From: Pseudomonadota bacterium
GTDB taxonomy: Bacteria; Pseudomonadota; Gammaproteobacteria; Steroidobacterales; Steroidobacteraceae
DNA: 64,000 nucleotides
Assembly (NCBI GenBank): GCA_021777555.1
Contig: JAJYDK010000010.1
Coordinates: 43,259-107,258, forward strand
Reading direction: 5' to 3'
The notes beneath the pieces were generated by a model. The model was not told where the DNA came from and did not search any database. It saw nothing but the letters and a program-made list of their open reading frames with translations. Numbering within the stretch: the stretch's first letter is position 1; each line of letters begins with the position of its first letter. Positions 1 to 7,746 of this stretch are shown here, piece after piece. A program made the translations under genes and the position numbers.

Positions 1-1102
1 CATAGATCAGGTAGAAGGTCTTGGCCTCCTTCGGCTTCGCGTGCAGAGAATGCCGCAGCGACAGCACATCCCCCACGGCATAGGCTGTGGACAGCGACAC
101 GGCCATTGCGCCGATGATGCTGGCATCGATCAGCGCCACCGCGAAGCACACCCCGGCGGCACGTCCCACGTACTTGCCGAGGCCGGCGGCCACGGCACCC
201 GCATCCTGGAACGCGCCAAACTCCGGATGACCGGCAAAGGTCGCCGCGGTGAATGCGATCATGGCGACCGCCCCGATGACCACGAGCACGATCCCCAGCA
301 CCAGGTCGAGCCGCTCGTAATTGACGAAGCGGGTGGTGATGCGCTTGTCGATGACGTAGCTCTGCTGGAAAAACAGCTGCCAGGGGGCCACCGTCGTGCC
401 GACGATGGCGATGATGAGCAGCATGATGTCGCTCAGGCGCCCCGGCGGCAGATGCGGTACCACCAGATCGTGGGCGACCTGCGCCATCGGAGGGTGGATC
501 CAGAGGAACAGCGGCACGAGCAGCAGGCTCGCGAACACCAGCACCATGGAGAAACGCTCGAAGCGCCGGAAATCACCCGTCCCCGCCGCGGCGACGATGA
601 CCACGGCCGCCGCCAGCACGCCGAGCGGACGAGACAGGCCGAGATACCCGAGCGCGAGGCTGATGCCGATGAACTCGGTCACGATGGTGAGCGCGTTCAG
701 CAGGAACAGGTCAATGACACTGAAGGCTCCCCAGAAGCGCCCGAACCGCCTCAGGATGAGCCGGGCATGACCTACGCGCGTCACCGAGCCCAGACGCAGG
801 ACCATCTCCTGGTTGACGTACAGCACCGGCACGAGCAAGAGCAGCGTCCACAACAGCGTCGTGCCGTAGTTCTGCCCCGCCTGGGCATAGGTGCCAAAGG
901 CGCCGGCATCGTTGTCGCCGACCATGACGATGAGACCGGGGCCGAGGATCGCGAGCAGCGTGCGCAGCCGTGGGCCCCATCCGGTACGCGACCCGACCTC
1001 ATGCCGGCGGATGCTGCCGAACGCGCCGTGAATGTCGCCGGCATACGCCTCCTCCTGGAGGACGGGTTCGACGGGCGCCGCGTGATCGTCTGAATAAGAC
1101 AT
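1..1102 (-). CDS. NRAMP-superfamily metal transporter, 3' end outside window
   Basis: The first 367 codons of a polytopic membrane protein are visible. The order of hydrophobic segments and the TM1 text GPGLIVMVGDNDAGAF fit the NRAMP fold, which carries divalent metal ions inward with protons. The metal-site motifs differ from classic MntH: the TM1 DPGN position reads DAGA (residues 65-68), and the TM6 MPHN position reads APWQ in VGTTVAPWQLFFQQS. Substrate is therefore uncertain; loss of the metal-selective methionine would suit Mg2+ or another hard ion. The start at 1102 is chosen because GAGG lies 8 nt upstream; an in-frame ATG at 1108 lies only 2 nt from it. A strong promoter and a roughly 245-nt leader precede the gene. 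Confidence 0.85.
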   Translation of the reverse strand, partial: MSYSDDHAAPVEPVLQEEAYAGDIHGAFGSIRRHEVGSRTGWGPRLRTLLAILGPGLIVMVGDNDAGAFGTYAQAGQNYGTTLLWTLLLLVPVLYVNQEMVLRLGSVTRVGHARLILRRFGRFWGAFSVIDLFLLNALTIVTEFIGISLALGYLGLSRPLGVLAAAVVIVAAAGTGDFRRFERFSMVLVFASLLLVPLFLWIHPPMAQVAHDLVVPHLPPGRLSDIMLLIIAIVGTTVAPWQLFFQQSYVIDKRITTRFVNYERLDLVLGIVLVVIGAVAMIAFTAATFAGHPEFGAFQDAGAVAAGLGKYVGRAAGVCFAVALIDASIIGAMAVSLSTAYAVGDVLSLRHSLHAKPKEAKTFYLIY

Positions 1103-1237
1103 GAGCATTACCTCGATAAACGTCGTCGCGCGCTGCCGCAGTGCGGCATGCGTCAACGTGAGCGCTTCTGGAGGATGCTGTCGCGCGGTCGGCCTGGTGG
1201 TGGCCATCGCGCGGTGTGCACCGTCCCGCAGGGAATT

Positions 1238-1302
1238 GCGAGACGGCGATGAGGCGGGGCAGGAGCCCTCGGCCCGGAGGCGTCTCGCTGATCAGTCAGC
1301 GA
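1238..1302 (-). promoter_or_regulatory. structured leader with two competing hairpins
   Basis: In the leader of the NRAMP gene a perfect 7-bp hairpin (TCGCTGA, loop CTGA, TCAGCGA; 1302-1285) shares four bases with the 5' arm of a second perfect 8-bp helix (GCGAGACG at 1288-1281 pairing with CGTCTCGC at 1245-1238). The two helices cannot both form fully, as expected of a switch. No U-tract follows. I could not match it to the M-box, the yybP-ykoY manganese riboswitch or ykkC. The rest of 1109-1462, between the NRAMP start and the hydrolase stop, shows no convincing gene. Confidence 0.35.
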
Positions 1303-1359
1303 TGAAGCGGCTACTGGGTCCAGGGTCCATTGAATGTCCGGGTGGTTGCGATGCCGCGC

Positions 1360-1387
1360 ATCATATGCATGCGCGTGCCCATGTCAA
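1360..1387 (-). promoter_or_regulatory. sigma70 promoter of the NRAMP gene
   Basis: On the minus strand TTGACA (1387-1382) and TATGAT (1365-1360) are separated by 16 nt. This is close to consensus and would start transcription near 1353, leaving a leader of about 245 nt before the ATG at 1102. Confidence 0.65.
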
Positions 1388-1462
1388 CTCATCTTTTTTG
1401 CGGATTCGCCCAACATCCGCAGTCATCCAACCGCGCCGGCGAAAGGCGCCACGCGCGGGCGC

Positions 1463-2329
1463 CTAGAAGGTGAGCCGCGCGAGAAAGGCATCGATCGCCG
1501 GCACCACGCCAGGCTCATCGAGCAATGGGGCATGACCACGTTCGGCGACAGTCAGGGACTGAAGGTCGGGCTTCTCGCGATGCATGCGCTCGAGTATCGC
1601 GGTGCTCAACAGATCCGAGTGCTCGCCACGGATCACGAGCATGGGCATGGCCGTGAGCCGCGCGAACACCGGCCACAAGCCCTCCGGCACCGCGGCGGCG
1701 GACCGGATGGCCTCCCCGATCATCGGGTCGGAATCGAATACCGGCACGCCGGAGGCGTCCTCGCGATAGCTGCGGCGCGCCAGAGCGGACCACTGCGTCT
1801 CGCTCAAGCCGGGCCAGACCGCGCCGTTCACCTGCCGGTACTGGGCAATCGCTTCCTCCCACGTGCGCACGGGCGCGAGCTTGCCCGCATAGCCGCGGAT
1901 ACGCTCGATCCCGCGCGGATCGGCTTCCGGACCGATGTCATTGACCACGATGCCGGCCACCCGCGACGGCAAACCGGCGGCGAGCAGCATGGCGAGGAGC
2001 CCGCCCAGGGAGGTCCCGATGATGGCCACCCGGGGCAACTCGAGCAGATCCATCAGGCGTTGGAGGTCGCCGAGGTAGATGCCCGGATGATAGTTGCGCC
2101 AGTTCGCATCGCGTGCGGAGAAGCCGCGCCCCCTCAGGTCCGGACATAGGACGCGGTAGCGGGCCGCCAGATGGGGCGCGAGGACCTCGAAGTCGCGGCT
2201 GTTGCGCGTCAATCCAGGCAGGCACAGCACGGGCTGCGCGCGGGGATCGGGCGACTCGTAGAGGCGGCTGTAGAGCGAGAGTCCCTCGGCGGAGCTCCAG
2301 CGGTACTCTCGAAAGCCAGCTTCGGGCAT
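1463..2329 (-). CDS. alpha/beta-fold hydrolase
   Basis: A 288-residue cytoplasmic alpha/beta hydrolase. The nucleophile elbow is GTSLGG with Ser107, an oxyanion-type LPGLTRNSRDF lies near residue 38, and the late GHAPLLDEP supplies the probable catalytic His. The family cleaves esters, amides or C-C bonds; the substrate cannot be read from sequence. The ATG at 2329 is preferred over 2359 because GAGGAGAG lies just upstream, and it begins 10 nt after the stop of the yajR-like gene. The two are therefore probably co-transcribed. Confidence 0.8.
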   Translation of the reverse strand: MPEAGFREYRWSSAEGLSLYSRLYESPDPRAQPVLCLPGLTRNSRDFEVLAPHLAARYRVLCPDLRGRGFSARDANWRNYHPGIYLGDLQRLMDLLELPRVAIIGTSLGGLLAMLLAAGLPSRVAGIVVNDIGPEADPRGIERIRGYAGKLAPVRTWEEAIAQYRQVNGAVWPGLSETQWSALARRSYREDASGVPVFDSDPMIGEAIRSAAAVPEGLWPVFARLTAMPMLVIRGEHSDLLSTAILERMHREKPDLQSLTVAERGHAPLLDEPGVVPAIDAFLARLTF

Positions 2330-2339
2330 GGGACTCTCC

Positions 2340-3704
2340 TCAGGAAGCCGGCGCGGCAACGCCGCCGGCCACGGTCTCGGCCTGTTTCCTGTCGAAGCGC
2401 CTGGAGTCCACCTTGAGATACGCGACGCCCTCTTCCGGCACCACGACCGCCTCGGCCACCCCCGGCACCTCGAGCAGCCGCGCCGACAATCGGCCGCTAT
2501 CCACCACGGAGGCGATGCGCACGATGCGCGAGGTGAGATAACTCGGGCGGCGCATGGTGGCCGCGACGAGCAGCCAGAGCAGCGCGACCGTGCCGGCGGA
2601 TTCGAAGACGGCCACCGCGCCCAGGCGCTGATGGATCCAGCCGCCGGCGAGGCCGCCGACGAAGATCCCGAGGAACTGCGAGCTCGAATACACCCCGGTC
2701 GCCGTGCCCTTGGAGGCGGCCGGCGCGATCTGGGTCACGAGTGACGGCAGGCTCGCCTCCATCACGTTGAAGGCCGTAAAGAACAGCGTGATGGCCGCAA
2801 GGAGCACCCATTTGTGGCCTGCTCCGGCGGCCAGCATGAACTGACTCACCGCGAGCCCCGCCACCGCGGCCACGAGCACCACCTTCATGCGCCTGAGGCG
2901 CTCCCCCACGAGGATGGCCGGCACCATCACCACCACCGACAGCAGCAGGGCCGGCAGGTACACCTGCCACTCGGTGCGGGTCTTCATGCCGAGGGTGCCG
3001 GCAAGGACCACCGGCACGACGAGGAAGCTCGCCGTCAGCATGGCGTGCAGCGCGAAAATCCCGAAATCGAGCCGCAGCAGCTCGGTGTTTCGCAGCGTCG
3101 AGCCGATCATCGCCGGCACCGCCTCGGCGTCGCGGTGGACTCGCAGATGCCGCGGCGTCGGTACGATGAACAGCGTGATGGCGATGCCGAGGACCGCCAG
3201 TGCGGCCATGAACCAGAAAATGCCGCTGATGCCGACCCATGCGCCGAGCACCGGACCGGCCACGATGGCCACCAGGAAGGACAGTCCGATGGTCATGCCG
3301 ATCAGGGCCATGGCCTGGGTGCGATGCTCCTCGCTCGTCAGGTCCCCCACCGTCGCAAGGACCACCGCGCCCACCGGGCCGGCGCCCTGCAGCGCCCGGC
3401 CCCAGATCATCCCGTCGATGGTGTGGGCGCTGGCCGCGACGGCGCTCCCGAGCCCGAACAGCGTGAGGCCGAGCACGATCATCACCTTGCGCCCGAGCCG
3501 GTCCGAGAGCACCCCGAAGGGCATCTGCAGCAGGCCCTGTGTCAGGCCATAGATGCCGAGCGCGAGGCCGATGGTGTACGGGTTCGCCCCCGGGATGCGC
3601 CGCGCGAAGGTGGCGAACACCGGATAGATCATGAACAGGCCCAGCATGCGCACCGAGAACACGGCGGCGAGGGATGTTGCGGCGCGCAGCTCTTTCTTAT
3701 CCAT
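2340..3704 (-). CDS. yajR: YajR-type MFS transporter with C-terminal YAM domain
   Basis: A 454-residue major facilitator, the same length as E. coli YajR as I recall it. FSVRMLGLFMIYPVF, GIYGLTQGLLQMPFGVLSDR (motif A) and TGVYSSSQFLGIFVGG all resemble YajR. After the twelfth helix, about 65 residues (LLEVPGVAEAVVVPEEGVAY and what follows) form the ferredoxin-like YAM domain typical of this subgroup. It is a proton-driven inner-membrane exporter of unknown natural substrate. The start at 3704 (MDKKELRAATSL) aligns with the family; an upstream in-frame extension to 3857 looks non-coding. It is divergent from the DUF190 gene across 151 bp. Confidence 0.85.
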   Translation of the reverse strand: MDKKELRAATSLAAVFSVRMLGLFMIYPVFATFARRIPGANPYTIGLALGIYGLTQGLLQMPFGVLSDRLGRKVMIVLGLTLFGLGSAVAASAHTIDGMIWGRALQGAGPVGAVVLATVGDLTSEEHRTQAMALIGMTIGLSFLVAIVAGPVLGAWVGISGIFWFMAALAVLGIAITLFIVPTPRHLRVHRDAEAVPAMIGSTLRNTELLRLDFGIFALHAMLTASFLVVPVVLAGTLGMKTRTEWQVYLPALLLSVVVMVPAILVGERLRRMKVVLVAAVAGLAVSQFMLAAGAGHKWVLLAAITLFFTAFNVMEASLPSLVTQIAPAASKGTATGVYSSSQFLGIFVGGLAGGWIHQRLGAVAVFESAGTVALLWLLVAATMRRPSYLTSRIVRIASVVDSGRLSARLLEVPGVAEAVVVPEEGVAYLKVDSRRFDRKQAETVAGGVAAPAS

Positions 3705-3855
3705 CAGGACTTCGATTTCAGCCTGGATCGGGCAGGAATTTTCGAGCTTACTTGCATCGGGCCGCATGCGCCACCCGCGGATTCTCTCGATTGAACCGGC
3801 CCCGGGGTGCGCATAGACTGCGTGCAGGACAGATCCCCATACAACAGGTTCGCGC

Positions 3856-4209
3856 ATGCAGGGCTCATTATTCCGCTTCTACGTGCACGAGGACCATCGC
3901 CACCACGGCAGGCTCGTGTGGGAGTGGCTGCTCGAGCAGGGCAACCGCCTCGGCATCCGCGGCGGCTCGGCCTTCAAGGCCATGGCCGGCTTCGGCCGCC
4001 ATCACATGCTGCACGAGGCGCGCTTTTTCGAGCTCGCCGGCTCCCTCACCGTCGAGGTGGAATTCATCGTGACGCAGGAGGAGGCGCAGAAGCTCATCGA
4101 CCTGCTGCACCACGAGAAGGTGCGGCTCTTCTACGCCTACACCCCCGCGTACTTCGGTGTAGTGAACCCCGACGCCTCAGACCCGCCCTCGCTCGCCCAG
4201 GATCCCTGA
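3856..4209 (+). CDS. DUF190 family protein
   Basis: A 117-residue soluble protein. LFRFYVHEDHRHHGRLVWEWLL, GGSAFKAMAGFG and the closing YAYTPAYFGV match DUF190, a PII-like ferredoxin-fold family often found beside CrcB fluoride channels. No crcB is visible here. The role is unknown; a small signalling or sensor protein is the usual guess. It stands alone between the yajR promoter region and the NADH dehydrogenase gene. The 162 bp that follow, to 4371, hold no gene I can support. Confidence 0.8.
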   Translation: MQGSLFRFYVHEDHRHHGRLVWEWLLEQGNRLGIRGGSAFKAMAGFGRHHMLHEARFFELAGSLTVEVEFIVTQEEAQKLIDLLHHEKVRLFYAYTPAYFGVVNPDASDPPSLAQDP

Positions 4210-4371
4210 TCGATCGGCCCGGCGAGCTCTGCGGGCCCACCACCGCCCTGGCGCCGCCCGCAATGGAACACTCCGGGGACCACCCGCGAGGGTCGATCAG
4301 AATGGTTTGACAAAGCGGGCGCGGGCTGACCATTGTGTCCCTCGTGAGCGATGCGGTGCGGGGTTCCGATC

Positions 4372-5721
4372 ATGGCCTCCTCGAGTCGACCCAGGGTTCT
4401 CGTCGTGGGCGGCGGATTTGCCGGCCTCTCGGCCGTGCGTGGGCTCGACGGCACCGATGCCGACCTCGTCCTCATAGACCGCTGCAACCACCACGCGTTC
4501 CAACCACTGCTCTATCAGGTGGCCACGGCGGGCCTCGCCTCGCCATCGATCGCGGCCCCTCTGCGACACATCCTGCGCGATCAGCGCAACGTCACGGTGC
4601 TGCTCGGCGAGGCGCGCTCCATGGACGTCGACGCGAAGCATGTTGAGGTCGATGGCGTCACGCACACCTATGATTACCTCGTGGTGGCGACCGGCAGCAC
4701 CCATGCCTATTTCGGCCACGACGAGTGGGCGAGGTACGCCCCGGGCCTCAAGACGCTGCAGGATGCGCTCGATATCCGGGCCCGCATCCTCACCGCCTTC
4801 GAGCGCGCCGAGGCCGCCGAGGATGCGCAAGATCGCGCCGCATGGCTCACCTTCCTGATCATCGGCGGCGGCGCAACGGGTGTGGAGCTCGCCGGCACGC
4901 TCGCCGAGATTGCCCGCCATACCCTGAAGCGCGAGTTTCGCCGGATCGATCCGGCCAGCGCGAAAATTCTGCTGATCGAGGCCGGTCCCCGGGTCCTGCC
5001 GGCATTTCCGGAGACGCTCTCGCTCAAAGCCCGGCAACAGCTGGAGCGTCTCGGGGTCATCGTGCGCGCCGGCCGCCCCGTCACCCATCTCGATGCGCGC
5101 GGAGTGGAGCTCGGCGAAGAGTCGATCCGCGCGCGCACGGTACTGTGGGCCGCGGGTGTTGCCGCCTCGCCGCTCGGGGCGGCGCTCGGTGCCGGCTCGG
5201 ACCGCACCGGCCGCGTGCCGGTCACCGCGAACCTCTCGATCGCCCGCCATCCCGAGGTGTTCGTCGCCGGCGATCTCGCCTGCCCGCCGCCCGAATGCGG
5301 CTCCATTCCGGCGATCGCGCCCGCCGCGAAGCAGATGGGGCGCTACTGCGCCCAGGCGATCCGGTCAGCCATTGCGGGACGGCCGATCGCCCCCTTCCGC
5401 TATCACCACCACGGCTCGCTCGCCACGATCGGGCGGATGGCGGCGGTGGCGGACTTCGGCCGCATCCGCCTCTCGGGCCTCATCGCCTGGTGGGTATGGC
5501 TCACGGCCCACGTGTACTTCCTGATCGGCTTCCGCAACCGGCTCGTCGTCCTCATCGACTGGGCGGAGGCGTACTGGAGCTATCGGCGCGGCGCGCGGAT
5601 CATATTTTCCGCGCAGCGCGCCCTCGACTCCGCAGGCGCGACCGAGGCGGGCTCACCGCGGCAGAACCGCGATGCCCGCGGCACGGAACCGCAGTCCGTG
5701 CCGCGAGCCGATCACGCTTGA
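4372..5721 (+). CDS. ndh: type II NADH dehydrogenase (NDH-2)
   Basis: A 449-residue FAD-dependent oxidoreductase. The N-terminal Rossmann motif VVGGGFAGL binds FAD, a second one, IIGGGATGVELAGTLAEIA, binds NADH, and FVAGDLACPP is the conserved second FAD segment. The C-terminal stretch WWVWLTAHVYFLIGFRNRLV fits a membrane-associating tail. It should pass electrons from NADH to quinone without pumping protons. The start at 4372 is preferred over an in-frame ATG at 4351, though neither has a strong ribosome site. It converges on the M61 peptidase gene with 12 bp between the stops. Confidence 0.88.
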   Translation: MASSSRPRVLVVGGGFAGLSAVRGLDGTDADLVLIDRCNHHAFQPLLYQVATAGLASPSIAAPLRHILRDQRNVTVLLGEARSMDVDAKHVEVDGVTHTYDYLVVATGSTHAYFGHDEWARYAPGLKTLQDALDIRARILTAFERAEAAEDAQDRAAWLTFLIIGGGATGVELAGTLAEIARHTLKREFRRIDPASAKILLIEAGPRVLPAFPETLSLKARQQLERLGVIVRAGRPVTHLDARGVELGEESIRARTVLWAAGVAASPLGAALGAGSDRTGRVPVTANLSIARHPEVFVAGDLACPPPECGSIPAIAPAAKQMGRYCAQAIRSAIAGRPIAPFRYHHHGSLATIGRMAAVADFGRIRLSGLIAWWVWLTAHVYFLIGFRNRLVVLIDWAEAYWSYRRGARIIFSAQRALDSAGATEAGSPRQNRDARGTEPQSVPRADHA

Positions 5722-5733
5722 GGCCCGATCCGG

Positions 5734-7653
5734 CTACCGCCTGGCGTGCGGCGCCATGATTTTCGCCAGCAGGTCAGGCTTGCCCTTGATGCGCTCGAGA
5801 TGCGGATAACGCGGCCCGCCGAAGTAGCTCACCTCCAGGGTGTGGTGCCAGCCGTCCTTTGAGACGAGGAACCGGGTCGGCTGCTTCGACTTCTGCGCCT
5901 GCTTCATCGCGTACTTCAATACCGCGGGCGAGTAGGCCTGTCCGTCGACCGCCTCGATCTTCATCCCCGGAGCCATGCCCGCGCTCCAAGCGGGCGAGCC
6001 CTCGCGCACGTCACTCAGCGCCCCGGTCTTGCCGACATTGAAGCCGTAGGTCAGCCATTGCGAGTCGAAGTGGTATTGGGCCTCCGCCGCCTGCACGAAC
6101 TGGTTGGGCTTGGCGGTGTACACCAGGCGCCAGCCCGCACGCTCGATCTCGTTGGTCGGTGGCAGCTTCGCCACTTCGTAGACGTGGCGCTGGAAGAAGG
6201 CATGCCAGTCATACGGCACCACCTCGTTGAGCAGATGCTCGATGTCGGCGCGGGTGTAGGTCTTGGTGATCGGCCCCGTGAGCGCCGGCGCCGAGTACAG
6301 GTGCAGGAAGGTGTCGAGCGACTTCTTGTCGTGCGTCTTCTCGCGGATGATGGTGTCCACATCGAGCCACAGCAGCTCACCCTCGATGTAGAAATCTCCG
6401 GCGGTGCGGCGGATCGAGGGGTATTCACCGCTCCCCTGCCAGTAGTAGTACGGCGCCCCGGTGGTGAGATCGATCAGCGGAGTGGTATCGCGGCCCGGTT
6501 CGCTCGCCATGCGGCTGTAGATCATGGCCAGGTACTGCGGATACTCGGCGGGCTTGCGGATACCGGAACGGAACGAGAGCAGGTCGCCCAGGTACTGGTT
6601 CATGCCCTCGTACACCCACAGCAGGTCATCGCGCTGCGGAATCTGGTAGTTGTCGGTGGTGAGGTCGCGCGGCCGGCGGTACTTGCCGTTCCAGGAATGG
6701 GAGAACTCGTGTGTGACCAGGTCGCCGCCGAGGAGCTGCGCCCTGGGGTTCGTCATGAAGTCCGCCGGCGCCCGGTTGTCACTCGACTGGTGGTGCTCGA
6801 CGCCCTCGAAGGTGATGGCGTTCGACAGCGCGAGCAGCGCGTGGTAGTCGCTCCAGTGACGCGATCCATAGAGCGCCAGCGCCTCGGGCGCGACGTTCTT
6901 GTACGCATCGAGGATCTTCGCCGGCGCATCGAGCTCCTGCGGCGCATCGGCGAACATGTCGAGCCACATGTGGGCGCTGCCCTGCTGCCAGAGCAGCACC
7001 TTCCTGTAATAGCGGCCGATGTCGAGCGGCGAGTCGCCGACATAGGTCAGCGGCTCCTCGTCGAAACTGACGAGTTGGCCCGTACGGTTCGCCGTCGTGA
7101 GGGCCGTGCTGTAGCCCCAGCCCTGCGGCAGGATGACGCTCGGCTTGATGTAGTAATGGTGATAATTGATGTCGTTCTGATAGAAGAGCACCCGCGGCCA
7201 GCTGATCACCGCGACATTGGACGAGGCCCGTCTGCTCCCCCCCGAATTGAGGAGCACGGTAAAGCGCACTTTGATGGAGTCGACACCCCGGGGCACGGTG
7301 ACGTGGAAGGCGTACATGTCCACCTTGTCGCGACGCCAGGTGAGCGGCTGACGGTTGGCGCTCACCGTAAGCTGCGAGACATCCGCCAGAGGATTGTGCG
7401 GTCCGTGGAAGCCCGGTATCCACTTCGGATACACGAACGTGAACGGCCCGGGCCGCACCGGAATCTCCATGGTCGCGGTCGCAAAACCCCGGCCGGCGGT
7501 GCTGGCATCGACCACCAGCGTCTCCGGATTGGCCCGGGTGGCCAACGGCGTGGCGTTCGCATTGGGCTCGGGGATCAGGCCCGAGGCGCTCGCGGCGACG
7601 CACAGCCCGAGCGAGGCGACCGCCAGCATCGAACAGATGGACTTCGAGTTCAC
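5734..7653 (-). CDS. exported M61-family metallopeptidase, copy 1
   Basis: A 639-residue secreted zinc aminopeptidase-like protein. The signal peptide is MNSKSICSMLAVASLGLCVA followed by ASASG. An N-terminal beta domain precedes the zinc site HEFSHSW (His315, Glu316, His319), and a PDZ domain closes the protein (GSPAWSAGMAPGMKIEAVDG). M61 enzymes (glycyl aminopeptidase type) trim glycine- or alanine-led peptides. The GTG at 7653 is chosen because AAGGGGG lies 5 nt upstream and the signal peptide then begins directly; an ATG at 7680 is the alternative. It closely resembles the gene just upstream, so the pair arose by tandem duplication. Confidence 0.85.
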   Translation of the reverse strand: MNSKSICSMLAVASLGLCVAASASGLIPEPNANATPLATRANPETLVVDASTAGRGFATATMEIPVRPGPFTFVYPKWIPGFHGPHNPLADVSQLTVSANRQPLTWRRDKVDMYAFHVTVPRGVDSIKVRFTVLLNSGGSRRASSNVAVISWPRVLFYQNDINYHHYYIKPSVILPQGWGYSTALTTANRTGQLVSFDEEPLTYVGDSPLDIGRYYRKVLLWQQGSAHMWLDMFADAPQELDAPAKILDAYKNVAPEALALYGSRHWSDYHALLALSNAITFEGVEHHQSSDNRAPADFMTNPRAQLLGGDLVTHEFSHSWNGKYRRPRDLTTDNYQIPQRDDLLWVYEGMNQYLGDLLSFRSGIRKPAEYPQYLAMIYSRMASEPGRDTTPLIDLTTGAPYYYWQGSGEYPSIRRTAGDFYIEGELLWLDVDTIIREKTHDKKSLDTFLHLYSAPALTGPITKTYTRADIEHLLNEVVPYDWHAFFQRHVYEVAKLPPTNEIERAGWRLVYTAKPNQFVQAAEAQYHFDSQWLTYGFNVGKTGALSDVREGSPAWSAGMAPGMKIEAVDGQAYSPAVLKYAMKQAQKSKQPTRFLVSKDGWHHTLEVSYFGGPRYPHLERIKGKPDLLAKIMAPHARR

Positions 7654-7698
7654 TCCAACCCCCTTGCGATCGTGATTCATCCGCCGGCTTCCCCGCAA

Positions 7699-7730
7699 CG
7701 GCGGCCCGGATCGTGCAATCCGGGCCGCCG
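7699..7730 (-). terminator. hairpin between the two M61 genes
   Basis: A perfect 13-bp inverted repeat (arms 7699-7711 and 7718-7730, 6-nt loop CGTGCA) lies 17 nt after the stop of the upstream M61 gene. No U-tract follows, so it may act as a weak terminator or an mRNA-stabilising stem. Confidence 0.55.
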
Positions 7731-7746
7731 GCAGGGGTTCGAGCGC

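Noticed and set aside
41..1093. A 350-codon plus-strand frame at the left edge
   Set aside because: It mirrors the NRAMP gene; the minus strand gives membrane helices and family motifs, while this frame gives His/Arg-rich text.
1103..1352. Known metal riboswitch (M-box, yybP-ykoY, ykkC)
   Set aside because: Fragments such as GAGACGCC and GCTCCTGCCC occur, but in the wrong order and without the conserved core.
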